In this document: positions 1-9,134 of the stretch, piece by piece | Layout of the letters: the number at the start of each line of letters is the position of its first letter | Numbering within the stretch: position 1 is the first letter of the stretch | DNA from: Pseudomonas viridiflava | Lineage (GTDB): Bacteria; Pseudomonadota; Gammaproteobacteria; Pseudomonadales; Pseudomonadaceae | Reading direction: 5' to 3' | NCBI RefSeq assembly: GCF_900590755.1 | Contig: NZ_UUOC01000032.1 | Span: 62,001-126,000 of the forward strand | Length of the DNA: 64,000 bases | Notes under the pieces: generated by a model | What the model was told of the DNA's origin: nothing | Databases searched by the model: none | The model's input: the letters and a program-made list of their open reading frames with translations, nothing else | Made by a program: the position numbers and the translations under genes

Positions 1-1
1 C

Positions 2-166
2 GCGATGATTTTCATCCCGTGCAAAGGCGGCGTCAGCCATGCCGAACATGAGTGGGCTGAGCCGGCCCATGTCACGGCGGGTGCTCAGGTGCTGCTCGAT
101 ACGTTGCTGGTTCTGTGTACTGCTGCTGCACCAGGAAATAATTGCGAGGTAAACAGTGAGCGATAA
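2..166 (+). CDS. C-terminal end of an M20-family amidohydrolase (allantoate amidohydrolase / N-carbamoyl amino acid hydrolase type), partial
   Basis: The frame is open from the window edge to a TAA at 164-166. The translated end contains MIFIPCKGGVSHAEHEW, which matches the conserved C-terminal strand and His-containing loop (usual form MIFVPS-xx-G-x-SHxxxE) of zinc-dependent hydantoinase/carbamoylase-family amidases, followed by a short helix. In that family the His of the SHxE motif helps bind substrate and metal. Only about 54 residues are visible, so the substrate (allantoate, ureidoglycolate, N-carbamoyl amino acid) cannot be told. The stop overlaps the GTG start of the cupin gene by 11 bases, implying one transcript and coupled translation. 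Confidence 0.7.
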   Translation, partial: AMIFIPCKGGVSHAEHEWAEPAHVTAGAQVLLDTLLVLCTAAAPGNNCEVNSER

Positions 167-1088
167 ACGCCCCTCCATGGCCGACATGCCCGTGCAGTTG
201 CCTGCTGATCCGCAGAGCGCTGCCGAACAGCGGGCGCGGTTTTTCAATTCCGGTAACGCGTTCAATATCAAGCTGACGCCGGTGCCTGGCCGAATCTTCA
301 CTGAAGAGCCGGTTCTGGCTGAGTCAGGACTGACTGGATTTTACGCTTGCGATCAATCCGCAGTGCTTGGGTGTGATTTCCCGGCGACGACACCGCTGAT
401 GCTGGCCCGTTATGGGCGAATTATTGCGGGTGAAGCGCTGGTCGCTGACTTCAAGGCCACGGGCTGCATCTGGTATGTGATCGCAGGCTCCGGCACGGCC
501 ACCCAAGAGGCCGAAGTCATCCACTGGCAAACCGGGGATATCTTTTTGACCGGCGGCCCGGCGGCGGTCCAGCTGCTTGCCACCACTGACGCCCTGTTGT
601 GGCTGGTCAGCAATGAGCCGCAACTGGCCTTCGACGGGGCTGTGCCGGATGTCGTTGCGCCGTTTGAGCTGGTGCATTACCCCGCGGTAGAAATCGCCGC
701 GCAGGTCGAGCGCCTTTACCAGACCGCGCCAGATGAAACCGTGTCCGGGCTCGCGGTGATCTTCTCAACCGATCGCCTGCAGGCCAGTCGCAACCTGCTG
801 CCGTCTTTGACTCTGTCGCTCAACACCTTGCCTGCCCACACCCATCAACGAGCACACCGGCATAACTCGGCCGCCATCACGCTGGTGGTGCAAGGGCAGA
901 ACAGTTATTCCATGGTGGACGATGTGCGCTGTGACTGGACGCCATGGGGAACGCTGGTCACACCGCCAGGCGCGCCGCATTCTCATCACAACGGCGGCGA
1001 GGAGCGGGCCTTGTTTCTGATCGTGCAAGACGGCGGCCTGCACTACCACGCCCGGACCATGGGGTTTGAGTTTTTGGGCAGGGATTGA
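156..1088 (+). CDS. bicupin-domain protein
   Basis: A 310-residue protein with two cupin folds. The second cupin is clear: HTHQRAHRHNSAAITLV around residues 228-244 is cupin motif 1 with several candidate metal-binding His, and PPGAPHSHHNGG near 272-283 is motif 2. The first half has the same beta-rich character but weaker motifs. Layout resembles gentisate-dioxygenase-like bicupins. The GTG start is chosen because GAGGT lies 5 bases upstream; it overlaps the end of the preceding amidohydrolase gene, so the two are probably co-expressed and act in the same, likely nitrogen-compound, pathway. The reaction is not known; it may be a dioxygenase or an isomerase/binding cupin. Confidence 0.75.
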   Translation: MSDKRPSMADMPVQLPADPQSAAEQRARFFNSGNAFNIKLTPVPGRIFTEEPVLAESGLTGFYACDQSAVLGCDFPATTPLMLARYGRIIAGEALVADFKATGCIWYVIAGSGTATQEAEVIHWQTGDIFLTGGPAAVQLLATTDALLWLVSNEPQLAFDGAVPDVVAPFELVHYPAVEIAAQVERLYQTAPDETVSGLAVIFSTDRLQASRNLLPSLTLSLNTLPAHTHQRAHRHNSAAITLVVQGQNSYSMVDDVRCDWTPWGTLVTPPGAPHSHHNGGEERALFLIVQDGGLHYHARTMGFEFLGRD

Positions 1089-1134
1089 GAGCGGGCGGCT
1101 CAATCGGGTAGCGTGAGAAATACCGCCGTGCCCT

Positions 1135-1214
1135 GGTAGGAGCGAACTTGTTCGCGAGGCGATATTCCTGAGCTCAGAGGACCAATGTCTAGCCAACAAG
1201 TTGGCTCCTACAGG
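1135..1214. repeat. REP palindrome pair (GGTAGGAGC type)
   Basis: Inverted arms GGTAGGAGCGAACTTGTTCG and its degenerate mirror ending GTTGGCTCCTACAGG flank about 40 bases. It lies between convergent genes (bicupin and the 77-residue protein), the usual place for Pseudomonas REP sequences, where it may act as a transcript 3' stabiliser or terminator. Confidence 0.75.
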
Positions 1215-1219
1215 TCCGT

Positions 1220-1453
1220 TCAGGACTCCACAGGCGCGTAATAACCGCCCACGGCCGGGGGCTGGATCAGTTGCGCGGTCTTGCCGGGAGTCGTGGCGTC
1301 CTTCATGTCACCGGGCACCAGGCCGACCACTTCGCCGCTTTCCAGCAAGGCCCAGGCCGCAACCGGGTGGATGTAGAGCTTGCCGGAGTGGCCGTCCTTG
1401 TGGATGTAGTTCCACCCCGAGCATGGGGTGATTTGCATGATTTTTGTGGTCAT
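1220..1453 (-). CDS. conserved small hypothetical protein, 77 residues
   Basis: A 77-residue cytosolic protein beginning MTTKIMQITPCSGW. No signal peptide or membrane segment. A strong ribosome binding site (GGAGGA, 7 bases before the ATG) supports it as a real gene. The sequence mixes a single Cys, aromatic residues (WNYIH) and a Pro/Gly-rich C-terminus. I do not recognise a characterised family. It is transcribed alone, convergent with the bicupin gene. Confidence 0.7.
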   Translation of the reverse strand: MTTKIMQITPCSGWNYIHKDGHSGKLYIHPVAAWALLESGEVVGLVPGDMKDATTPGKTAQLIQPPAVGGYYAPVES

Positions 1454-1515
1454 GGGAATGTCCTCCGAGATGAGTGCCCATTCAGCGTAGTGGATTTCCC
1501 GCGGCTACTGAGCTC

Positions 1516-1605
1516 GTGGGACCGGCTTTAGCCGGGAAGAGGCCGGTACAGTCCCTGCATCTTTAACGCCTGAACTGACGCCTTCCCGGCTGAAGCCGGT
1601 CCCAC
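1516..1605. repeat. REPIN (GTGGGACCGGCTTTAGCCGG type)
   Basis: Two REP units in inverted orientation: the left arm starts GTGGGACCGGCTTTAGCCGG, the right arm ends with CCGGCTGAAGCCGGTCCCAC, about 40 bases between. The same pair recurs at six other places in this window. Confidence 0.9.
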
Positions 1606-1700
1606 AGTGTTCGATGAGCGCCAGCGGGTGTGATGCGCCGTCGCCTCTGATCGTCTAGCATGCGGCCTCCAACAATAACCGGCGAATTACGAGCGCACCC

Positions 1701-2609
1701 ATGCACAACCTGCTGAACGAGATCCTTGATGAAGTCCGTCCACTCATGGGGCAGGGCAAGGTTGCCAATTACATTCCGGCCTTGAGTGAAGTCGCCCCCA
1801 ATCAGCTGGGCATTGCGGTGTATAGCAATGACGGCGAGCTGTTTTGCGCAGGGGACGCCGATACCCGGTTTTCGATCCAGAGCATTTCCAAAGTGTTCAG
1901 CCTGGTGCAGGCCATTGGGCATTCCGGCGAGGACATCTGGCAGCGTCTGGGCCACGAGCCGTCCGGGCAGCCGTTCAATTCCCTGGTGCAACTGGAATTC
2001 GAGCGGGGCAGGCCGCGCAATCCGTTCATCAATGCGGGCGCGCTGGTGATCTGCGATATCAACCAGTCACGCTTTGCCGCACCGTCGTTGTCGATGCGCG
2101 ATTTCGTGCGTCGCCTGTGTGGCAATCCCGAGGTGATTTCCGATTCCAAAGTGGCAGAGTCCGAATACCAGCACCGCTCACGCAATGCCGCCGCTGCCTA
2201 TCTGATGAAATCCTTCGACAACTTCCACAACGATGTGGAAGACGTGCTGCGCAGCTACTTCCATCACTGCGCCTTGAGCATGAGCTGTGTCGATCTGGCC
2301 CGGGCCTTTGGTTTCCTCGCCAATCAGGGCTACTGCGTACACAGCGGCCAGCAGATCCTCAGCGCCCGGCAGACCAAGCAACTGAACTCGATCATGGCCA
2401 CCAGCGGGCTGTACGACGAAGCCGGTAACTTTGCCTATCGCGTCGGCCTGCCGGGCAAAAGCGGCGTGGGCGGCGGGATCGTGGCGGTGGTGCCGGGGCG
2501 TTTCACCGTGTGCGTGTGGTCGCCGGGACTCAATGCCGCAGGCAACTCGCTGGTGGGCATGGCGGCGCTGGAAAAGCTCAGTGCGCGGATTGAGTGGTCG
2601 GTGTTTTAA
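1701..2609 (+). CDS. glsB: glutaminase
   Basis: A 302-residue cytosolic L-glutaminase (glutamine to glutamate plus ammonia), of the usual bacterial length. It has the serine-type beta-lactamase-like fold signature: FSIQSISK with the nucleophile pattern Ser61-x-x-Lys64, then RNPFINAGA (asparagine/substrate loop), and the C-terminal GKSGVGGGI loop that forms the oxyanion side of the site. Family members in Pseudomonas are single enzymes feeding glutamate metabolism. It stands alone between two REPINs. The start is the ATG about 20 bases after an AT-rich spacer; no other in-frame start fits the family N-terminus better. Confidence 0.93.
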   Translation: MHNLLNEILDEVRPLMGQGKVANYIPALSEVAPNQLGIAVYSNDGELFCAGDADTRFSIQSISKVFSLVQAIGHSGEDIWQRLGHEPSGQPFNSLVQLEFERGRPRNPFINAGALVICDINQSRFAAPSLSMRDFVRRLCGNPEVISDSKVAESEYQHRSRNAAAAYLMKSFDNFHNDVEDVLRSYFHHCALSMSCVDLARAFGFLANQGYCVHSGQQILSARQTKQLNSIMATSGLYDEAGNFAYRVGLPGKSGVGGGIVAVVPGRFTVCVWSPGLNAAGNSLVGMAALEKLSARIEWSVF

Positions 2610-2654
2610 GCCGGATTCCAGGCTTCAGTGGAGTTTCGATTGGAATGCTTTCCT

Positions 2655-2744
2655 GTGGGACCGGCTTTAGCCGGGAAGAGGCCGGTGTATCCACTGAATA
2701 CGTGTCGACAGAGCTGCCGCCTTCCCGGCTAAAGCCGGTCCCGC
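2655..2744. repeat. REPIN (GTGGGACCGGCTTTAGCCGG type)
   Basis: Inverted pair of REP units between glutaminase and the DUF1615 lipoprotein gene; right arm ends CGGTCCCGC, one base different from the usual CCCAC. Confidence 0.9.
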
Positions 2745-2837
2745 TTCTCCTCTCCAGCTTCTGCAAGGAAATTTCCGAGCATTCACGCGCTGGCAAGGGT
2801 CTACTGAATTCGAATCGGCTGCCACCTGGCTGATTGC

Positions 2838-4007
2838 ATGTGTCGTAGAGCCAGAGGAAGCCTGCTTTTGAACCGATCCGTCGCGCCGTATTTCGAGTTT
2901 TCGTGCAACGCTCTGGCTTCGCTCAGGCCGCTGATGATCGCGCTCGCGGGTTTGCTGTTGGCGGCCTGCGGTACGCAGCGAGTCAATCAGGCCCCGGAAC
3001 TGACCCCCGGTCAGGTCCGTGCGCAGATTGTGCGTCTGATGCCCGCCAGCACCCCGGACCGGGAAGGCTGGGCGGCCGATATCCAGACCGCCTTCGCCGC
3101 CCAGGAATTGGAACCCAGCACGGAAAACCTCTGTTCGGTGCTGGCGGTGACCGAACAGGAATCCACCTACCAGGTCGATCCTCCCGTGCCGAACATGGCG
3201 AAAATCGCCCGTGGCGAAATCGATCGCCGGGCCGCCCGTTTGCACATTCCCAACCTGTTGATCAATCGTGCGTTGCAGATCAAATCACCCAACGGCAAAA
3301 CCTACGCCGCGCGCCTGAATGCGGCGCGTACCGAGAAGGACCTGAGCGGGATTTTCGATGACTTCATCGGCATGGTGCCCATGGGGCAGACGTTGTTTGG
3401 CAGCCTGAACCCGGTCCACACCGGCGGGCCGATGCAGGTGAGCATCGCCTTCGCCGAGCAGCAGGCCAAGGGTTACCCGTATCCGGTGGACGGTACAATC
3501 CGGCGTGAGGTGTTCAGCCGTCGAGGTGGGATGTACTTCGGTATCGCCCATTTATTGGGCTACCCGGCCGATTATCCGAAATCCCTGTACCGTTTCGCTG
3601 ATTTCAACGCGGGTTGGTACGCCAGCCGCAATGCGGCGTTTCAAAGCGCGGTCAGTCAGGCCACGGGGATCAAGCTGGCGCTGGATGGTGACCTGATTCG
3701 CTATGACTCCACCTCGCCGAGTTCCACGGAGCTGGCCGTGCGTTCATTGGGCAAGCGTCTGGATATGAAGAATTCGGCGATTTTCAGCCAGCTCAAACAG
3801 GGCGATACCCTGGATTTTCAGGAGACTGAAGTCTATGAAAAAGTCTTCGAAATTGCCGAGCAGTCTGCAGGCAAGCCCCTGCCTCGGGCGATTTTGCCGG
3901 GCATTACCCTGCAAAGCCCGAAAATCACCCGCGAACTGACCACCGCCTGGTTCGCCGATCGGGTCGATGGCCGGCGTGAACGTTGCGTGCAGCGGGCCGG
4001 GCATTAA
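2838..4007 (+). CDS. DUF1615-family lipoprotein
   Basis: About 345-389 residues. A short hydrophobic run ending in the lipobox LLAAC (Cys44 from the first ATG) predicts lipid-anchored export. The mature part has a long conserved region with GGPMQVSIAFAE, RRGGMYFGIAHLLGYP and YRFADFNAGWYASRNAAFQ, typical of DUF1615 proteins, a family that looks distantly lysozyme/transglycosylase-like but has no established activity that I know of. The start is uncertain: ATG 2838 has no clear ribosome binding site, and ATG 2934 would leave an unusually short signal without positive charge. The 3' end overlaps the convergent DUF1810 gene by 4 bases. Confidence 0.75.
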   Translation: MCRRARGSLLLNRSVAPYFEFSCNALASLRPLMIALAGLLLAACGTQRVNQAPELTPGQVRAQIVRLMPASTPDREGWAADIQTAFAAQELEPSTENLCSVLAVTEQESTYQVDPPVPNMAKIARGEIDRRAARLHIPNLLINRALQIKSPNGKTYAARLNAARTEKDLSGIFDDFIGMVPMGQTLFGSLNPVHTGGPMQVSIAFAEQQAKGYPYPVDGTIRREVFSRRGGMYFGIAHLLGYPADYPKSLYRFADFNAGWYASRNAAFQSAVSQATGIKLALDGDLIRYDSTSPSSTELAVRSLGKRLDMKNSAIFSQLKQGDTLDFQETEVYEKVFEIAEQSAGKPLPRAILPGITLQSPKITRELTTAWFADRVDGRRERCVQRAGH

Positions 4008-4438
4008 GGTTGCTGGCGGTCGAGCTTTTCCAGAGTCAGCGGGTCGCGGGTGGCGTCGTAAAAAACGTCCAGCACCGTCTGGAATATCTTCCGTTCTGGT
4101 GCAGCGACGACAAACAGGGTCATGCTCGACTGCAACTTGATGTCGTCAGGCGAGCCGAATATCTGCCTGGCCGTCCATTGCAGTTGAGGCTCGATGATCC
4201 TCGCGCACTCCTCCAGACGTGGTCCCAGCAGGGGATGCTCAAGGTAGGCGCGAGCTTCCTCAATCCCGGTGATGGCATAGAATCGCGCCGTCTCGCTGCG
4301 GCCCAGCCCGGTGATCTGCGGGAAGACGAACCACATCCAGTGGCTTTGCTTGCGGCCTTCGCGCAGCTCGCTGAGAACCTGATCGAACACCGGCCCTTGG
4401 GCGTCAACGAAACGCTGCAGATTGTAGATGTCGTCCAT
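4004..4438 (-). CDS. DUF1810 family protein
   Basis: A 144-residue soluble protein. The hallmark of DUF1810 is present: a conserved RKQSHWMWFVFPQITGLG block, followed by RFYAI, a helical region, and SPDDIKLQSSMTLF. The Trp/Phe/Pro cluster and Lys/Asp positions are family-conserved. Function is unknown; the fold is all-helical. The ribosome binding site AAGAGGTGC lies just upstream of the ATG. Single gene, convergent with the DUF1615 gene. Confidence 0.85.
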   Translation of the reverse strand: MDDIYNLQRFVDAQGPVFDQVLSELREGRKQSHWMWFVFPQITGLGRSETARFYAITGIEEARAYLEHPLLGPRLEECARIIEPQLQWTARQIFGSPDDIKLQSSMTLFVVAAPERKIFQTVLDVFYDATRDPLTLEKLDRQQP

Positions 4439-4487
4439 GTTGCACCTCTTGGGGCTTATGATCTGAGATTAGCCTGTTGCAAAAACT

Positions 4488-4576
4488 GTGGGACCGGCTT
4501 TAGCCGGGAAGGCGGTATTTCAGACATTACACTCCTGCGCCTGCACCGGCCCTTTCCCGGCTAAAGCCGGTCCCAC
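4488..4576. repeat. REPIN (GTGGGACCGGCTTTAGCCGG type)
   Basis: Inverted REP pair in the divergent gap between the DUF1810 gene and the ABC exporter gene; its right end sits within 15 bases of the exporter's upstream-most start. Confidence 0.9.
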
Positions 4577-4588
4577 AAGAAATATGTA

Positions 4589-6466
4589 GTGCCGGTCAAC
4601 AAGGCATTTCCCACAAATATGATTCTCAATTCAAAAAATAGAGCCCCGACCCGAATGCCTGTCGTCAGTCGTTTCACCGCTTTTCTCGATCAGGCCCGCC
4701 GTGCCATGGGCCTGGTCTGGACCACTTCTCGGGGCTTGTCCCTTGGGTTGGTGGTCGCCACGTTGATCGCCGGTGTGCTGCCAGCGTTGGCGGCCTGGCT
4801 CGGCCAGCGCATCGTTGACGCTGTGGTGGCCGCCATGCAATTGCACGCCGCCACTGGCGATGCGCCGCTTTGGCCGGTGCTGCGTTACGTCCTGCTGGAG
4901 GCCGGCGTGTTGGCGATGCTGGCCGGTACTCAGCGGGCATTGTCGGTTCAGCAATCGTTGCTGCGGGTTCAGCTGGGGCAGAAGGTTAATACCTTGATTC
5001 TGGAGAAGGCCCAAACCTTGTCGCTGATCCAGTTCGAGGACTCGGAGTTCTACGACAAGCTGGTGCGGGTCCGCCGAGAAGCCTCGACCCGGCCGCTGGC
5101 GCTGGTCACCAAATCCCTGGGGTTGATCCAGAACCTGATTTCCCTGATCAGCTTCGGCGTCTTGCTGATTCATTTTTCGCCCTGGGCGCTGCTGATTCTG
5201 GTGATCGGCGCGCTTCCAGTGTTCTTCGCCGAAGCGCATTTTTCCGGCGATGCGTTCCGCCTTTTCACTCGCCGCGCCCCGGAAAGCCGTCAACAAAACT
5301 ACATCGAAACCCTGCTTTCCCATGAAACCTACATCAAAGAGGTCAAGCTGTTCGGCTTTGGCCCCTTGCTGATGAAGCGTTATCGCGACACCTTCGACCG
5401 GCTGTACGCCGAAGACCGCCGCCTGACCCTGCGTCGGGATGGCTGGGGGTTTCTGCTTGGCCTGCTGGGCACCAGCGCGTTCTACTTCGCCTATGGCTGG
5501 ATTGTTATCGATGCGGTTCACGGGCAGATCACCCTGGGGCAAATGACCATGTACCTGGTGCTGTTCAAGCAGGGACAAAGCGCCGTGAGCAGCAGCCTTA
5601 GTGCCATCAGCGGTCTTTATGAGGACGGCCTTTATCTGGCTGATCTGTACGAATATCTCGGCCAGCCGGTGCCTGTGGAAAGCGGGCACCTGACCGAAGG
5701 TGTGCTGCCTGGTGACGGCGTGCGCTGCGAAGGCGTGGGCTTCACGTATCCGGGTTCGAGCCATGCAACCCTGGAAAACATCGACCTGCACCTGGCCCCG
5801 GGTCGGAGCGTGGCGCTGGTGGGGGAGAACGGCTCGGGAAAAACCACGTTGATCAAGTTGCTGACCCGTCTGTACCGGCCCAATCAGGGCCGCATCCTGC
5901 TGGACGGCAGCGACCTCAACGACTGGAGCGAGGACGCGCTGCGGCGGCGGATCGGGGTGATTTTTCAAGATTACATCCGCTATCAATTCGTCGTCGGGGA
6001 AAACCTCGGGGTTGGTGACATCGATGCGTTCGGCGAAGAAAACCGCTGGCGCGAGGCAGCCAGTCAGGGCATGGCGGCGGAGTTCATCGAGCGGCTGGAC
6101 AAAGGCTACGCCACGCAATTGGGCCGCTGGTTTGCCGGAGGGCAGGAATTGTCAGGCGGGCAATGGCAGAAAATCGCTTTGTCACGGGCCTACATGCGCC
6201 GCAACGCGGACCTGCTGATTCTCGATGAGCCCACTGCAGCACTGGATGCGGGGGCGGAAGCGGCGGTGTTTGATCACTTTCGCGAATACGCCAAGGGCCG
6301 CATGACCCTGCTGATTTCCCACCGGTTCTCCAGCGTGCGTAATGCCGACCATATTGTGGTGCTGGATCAGGGCCGGGTACTTGAACGCGGCGACCACGCC
6401 AGCCTGGTGGCTGCGGGCGGGCGCTATGCCCAGCTGTTTGATTTGCAGGCGCGGGGGTATCGGTGA
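4589..6466 (+). CDS. ABC exporter, fused membrane and ATPase domains
   Basis: Up to 625 residues. The N-terminal half has about six hydrophobic segments (ABC exporter type-1 fold), the C-terminal half is a full ATPase: Walker A GENGSGKTT at about 412-420, signature LSGGQ near 520, Walker B LLILDEPTAALD followed by the switch His in LLISHRF. This architecture works as a homodimer or heterodimer exporting lipids, peptides or drugs; the substrate is not deducible. The start is uncertain: GTG 4589, ATG 4619 and ATG 4655 are in frame, none with a good ribosome binding site; ATG 4655 (MPVVSRFTAF) gives the most natural N-terminus. Confidence 0.88.
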   Translation: MPVNKAFPTNMILNSKNRAPTRMPVVSRFTAFLDQARRAMGLVWTTSRGLSLGLVVATLIAGVLPALAAWLGQRIVDAVVAAMQLHAATGDAPLWPVLRYVLLEAGVLAMLAGTQRALSVQQSLLRVQLGQKVNTLILEKAQTLSLIQFEDSEFYDKLVRVRREASTRPLALVTKSLGLIQNLISLISFGVLLIHFSPWALLILVIGALPVFFAEAHFSGDAFRLFTRRAPESRQQNYIETLLSHETYIKEVKLFGFGPLLMKRYRDTFDRLYAEDRRLTLRRDGWGFLLGLLGTSAFYFAYGWIVIDAVHGQITLGQMTMYLVLFKQGQSAVSSSLSAISGLYEDGLYLADLYEYLGQPVPVESGHLTEGVLPGDGVRCEGVGFTYPGSSHATLENIDLHLAPGRSVALVGENGSGKTTLIKLLTRLYRPNQGRILLDGSDLNDWSEDALRRRIGVIFQDYIRYQFVVGENLGVGDIDAFGEENRWREAASQGMAAEFIERLDKGYATQLGRWFAGGQELSGGQWQKIALSRAYMRRNADLLILDEPTAALDAGAEAAVFDHFREYAKGRMTLLISHRFSSVRNADHIVVLDQGRVLERGDHASLVAAGGRYAQLFDLQARGYR

Positions 6467-6523
6467 GGGGTCAACGCAGAATCCTTTGGGAGATTTTACG
6501 TTTGCCTGCACTGCACATTTCTT

Positions 6524-6613
6524 GTGGGACCGGCTTTAGCCGGGAAGACGGCTTTTCTGGCGACACATGTGCGGCGCCTGTCCTGGCCTCTTCCCGGCTA
6601 AAGCCGGTCCCAC
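6524..6613. repeat. REPIN (GTGGGACCGGCTTTAGCCGG type)
   Basis: Inverted REP pair between convergent ABC exporter and solute-binding-protein genes. Just left of it (6487-6516) is a degenerate copy of the flank GGGAGATT-x-TACGTTTGCCTGCA-like seen around the larger palindrome at 10.9 kb, indicating a longer repeat family. Confidence 0.9.
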
Positions 6614-6742
6614 ATGGGAATGCGTTCGGCTGTGTGGGTGCTTGCTCGCGATCAGGCTAGACGCGGTCCACGTTAGATCGCGGTGTCCTGATCGCCGGAA
6701 TGCCGCCCCGGGCAGGCACCGCTCACGAAGGTGGTCAAAGCA

Positions 6743-7576
6743 TTACGGCAACGGATCAAACTTCAGTGCGCTCAGGCTCTGTACTTTGTCTTCGCGGACC
6801 ATTTTGTATTCGGTATTCGGACCGATCCAGTGTGCCCAGATGGCGTCGATCTCACCGGCGTCGTCCATGGCCTTGAGGGCTTCGTTGACCTTGGCCAGGA
6901 ACGCAGGCTCGTCCTTGCGCATGCCGGCACCAATCGGCTCAAGGGCCATCGGTTCTTTAGCGATCGCCAGTTCCACACCTGAGGCCTTGGCCTGGTTGAC
7001 AAGCTTGATGGCGGTCATGGTGTTGGTCACCAGGCCCAGCACCTTGTTCTGTTGCAGGGCCATGTAAGCCGAGCCGGTGTCCTGGAAGGTCACTGGAATG
7101 GCCTCGGCAATGCGGATCGATTGCTCGGACGTGGAGCCTTTGGTGGAGCTGATGCGCTTGCCCTTGAAGAACGCCTTGTCCTTGTCGGCGTTGACCGCGT
7201 GCACCACCAGGGTTTCCTTGGCGATGTAGTACGGGTCGCTGAACTGGATCTGATCGGCGCGGGTCTTGGTGTACGCCAGGTTGGCGAACAACACATCAAC
7301 GCGGCCCATTTTCACTTCCGGAACCCGTGCTTCAACGGACATTGGCTTGAGCTCAAGTTTCACGCCCAGCTTCTTCGCCAGCGCCGTACACAGGTCGACG
7401 TCCATGCCCACCAGCTCGCGGGTCTTCGGGTCCGGCGCGGAGAACGGCGGTACGTCGGCATACACACCGCAGGTCAACGACTGTTTGGCCATGATGTCGC
7501 TCAGCTGATCGGCGTGGGCGAGGGTGACTGCCAAAGGACTCAATGCCACGGCGGCGAACAAATGCTTCATACGCAT
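6743..7576 (-). CDS. polar amino-acid ABC transporter, periplasmic solute-binding protein
   Basis: A 277-residue exported binding protein. The start MRMKHLFAAV is chosen because CTGGAG lies upstream and because it gives a classic signal peptide with cleavage after LAHA, before DQLSDIM. The mature protein has the bilobed SBP_bac_3 signature: GMDVDLCTALAKKLGVKLEL and VDVLFANLAYTKTRADQIQFSDPYY, which in this family contact the ligand amino and carboxyl groups. It is the last gene of a minus-strand operon (dehydrogenase, two permeases, ATPase, binding protein). The ligand is probably an amino acid or amino-acid-like lactam or amide, inferred from the neighbouring pxp-type operon. Confidence 0.88.
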   Translation of the reverse strand: MRMKHLFAAVALSPLAVTLAHADQLSDIMAKQSLTCGVYADVPPFSAPDPKTRELVGMDVDLCTALAKKLGVKLELKPMSVEARVPEVKMGRVDVLFANLAYTKTRADQIQFSDPYYIAKETLVVHAVNADKDKAFFKGKRISSTKGSTSEQSIRIAEAIPVTFQDTGSAYMALQQNKVLGLVTNTMTAIKLVNQAKASGVELAIAKEPMALEPIGAGMRKDEPAFLAKVNEALKAMDDAGEIDAIWAHWIGPNTEYKMVREDKVQSLSALKFDPLP

Positions 7577-7634
7577 GGAAAACTCCAGAAATATCGGAAT
7601 GGGGTGACAGCAGGTCCAGCGGCAGTTTGCAAAA

Positions 7635-8372
7635 TCAATGCGCCCGCAGATCAGCAATGAAACGCTGGGCACGGGGGTGTTGGGGTTGACTGAAAAAGCT
7701 CTCTGGGTCGCTTTTTTCCAGAATTTGTCCGGCATCCATGAACCAGATGGTGTCGGCGACTTCACGGGCGAAGTTCATCTCGTGGGTCACGCACATCATG
7801 GTCATACCGTCTTTGGCCAGGCCTTTCATGACGCTCAGCACTTCGCCGACCATTTCCGGGTCAAGGGCGCTGGTTGGCTCGTCGAACAGCATCACCGGGG
7901 GCTCCATCGCCAGGGCGCGGGCAATGGCGACACGCTGTTGCTGGCCGCCGGAAAGCTGCGCCGGATAGGCCCCGGCCTTGTGCGTCAGGCCAACGCGCTC
8001 CAGCAGTTCCATGGCTCGCTGTTTGGCCGACGAACCTTTCATGCCGAGGGTCTTGGTCGGTGACAGGATGATGTTGTCCAGCACCGACAGATGCGGGAAC
8101 AGATTGAAGCTCTGGAACACGAAACCGACCCGACTGCGCAGGCGATTGACGTTGGCATCGGTGCCATTCACATCCTGGCCGTCGAACAGAATCTGGCCTT
8201 CCTGAATATCTTCGAGGCGATTGACGGTGCGGATCAGCGTCGACTTGCCCGAGCCTGACGGGCCGCACAGCACCACCACTTCGCCGGTGTTGACCTGGGC
8301 CGTGAGGTTGGTCAGCGCCTGATACTCGCCGTACCACTTGTTGACGTTGGAAAACATGATCATGGGACGCAT
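7635..8372 (-). CDS. polar amino-acid ABC transporter ATPase
   Basis: A 245-residue GlnQ/HisP-type ATPase. Walker [10 protein letters not shown] at 37-45, signature [16 protein letters not shown], Walker [20 protein letters not shown], and the switch His in CVTHEMNFA. It energises the two permeases encoded just upstream. GAGGGCTGACCC places a good ribosome binding site across the end of the preceding permease gene, with only 3 bases between stop and ATG, so the genes are translationally coupled. Confidence 0.93.
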   Translation of the reverse strand: MRPMIMFSNVNKWYGEYQALTNLTAQVNTGEVVVLCGPSGSGKSTLIRTVNRLEDIQEGQILFDGQDVNGTDANVNRLRSRVGFVFQSFNLFPHLSVLDNIILSPTKTLGMKGSSAKQRAMELLERVGLTHKAGAYPAQLSGGQQQRVAIARALAMEPPVMLFDEPTSALDPEMVGEVLSVMKGLAKDGMTMMCVTHEMNFAREVADTIWFMDAGQILEKSDPESFFSQPQHPRAQRFIADLRAH

Positions 8373-8375
8373 GGG

Positions 8376-9128
8376 TCAGCCCTCTTGGTTAGTGGGGGTG
8401 AGCAACGGGCTGTCGACGGCGGCAGCGGTTACGGTGCCCTGGCGCTTGCGGGCAATGCGCCGCTCCATCCAGTCGGCCAGGTGAGTCAGGGCGAAGCACA
8501 GCAGGTAGTAAATGACCGCCAGGATGAAAAACACCTGGAACGGCTTGGTCAGCAACTGGTTGTTGACCTGATTGGCGGCGAAGGTCACTTCCTGCACGTT
8601 GATCACGTAGCCCAGTGACGTTTCCTTGATGATCGAAATGAACTGGCTGAGCAGGCTGGGCAGGGCGTTATAAAGCGCCTGAGGCAGAATCACCCAGATC
8701 GTGGTGCGCATGTAGCCCATCCCTAATGCCCGTGACGCTTCGTACTGGCCACCCGGCAACGCCTGAATGCTGCCGCGAATGATTTCGCACAGATAGGCGC
8801 TCTGGTAGATCACCAGGGTGCAGAGCATGGTGGCGAAGCCGGTGATGTTGTGTCCGATCAGCAGCGGGACCAGGAAGTAGGTCCAGAAGATCACCATCAG
8901 CAGCGGGATGCCGCGCAGCACGTAGACCCAGACCGTGGAGATCCAGCGCAACGCTTTCCAGGGGGAAATCCGCGCCAGGGCCAGCAACAGACCAAGGGGG
9001 AAGGCCAGGATCAGCGCCAGCACCGCCAGAATCAGGGTCGAAGCCAGACCGCCCAATGGCCCGTGGGGGTACTGGCCGATGAGGAACAACGTCCAGTTCT
9101 GCTCAAGGATCGTGAAGATATCGAACAT
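8376..9128 (-). CDS. polar amino-acid ABC transporter permease 2
   Basis: A 250-residue inner-membrane protein with about five hydrophobic helices and the HisM/GlnP-type EAA loop (YEASRALGMGYMRTTIWVILPQ), which docks on the ATPase. It probably forms a heterodimer with the permease of the next upstream gene, the usual arrangement for this family. Tight 6-base gap to that gene. Confidence 0.92.
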   Translation of the reverse strand: MFDIFTILEQNWTLFLIGQYPHGPLGGLASTLILAVLALILAFPLGLLLALARISPWKALRWISTVWVYVLRGIPLLMVIFWTYFLVPLLIGHNITGFATMLCTLVIYQSAYLCEIIRGSIQALPGGQYEASRALGMGYMRTTIWVILPQALYNALPSLLSQFISIIKETSLGYVINVQEVTFAANQVNNQLLTKPFQVFFILAVIYYLLCFALTHLADWMERRIARKRQGTVTAAAVDSPLLTPTNQEG

Positions 9129-9134
9129 GTCCGC

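Noticed and set aside
4631..6118. 495-codon minus-strand frame opposite the ABC exporter
   Set aside because: Shadow of the exporter gene: Gln/His-rich, no domain, no ribosome binding site.
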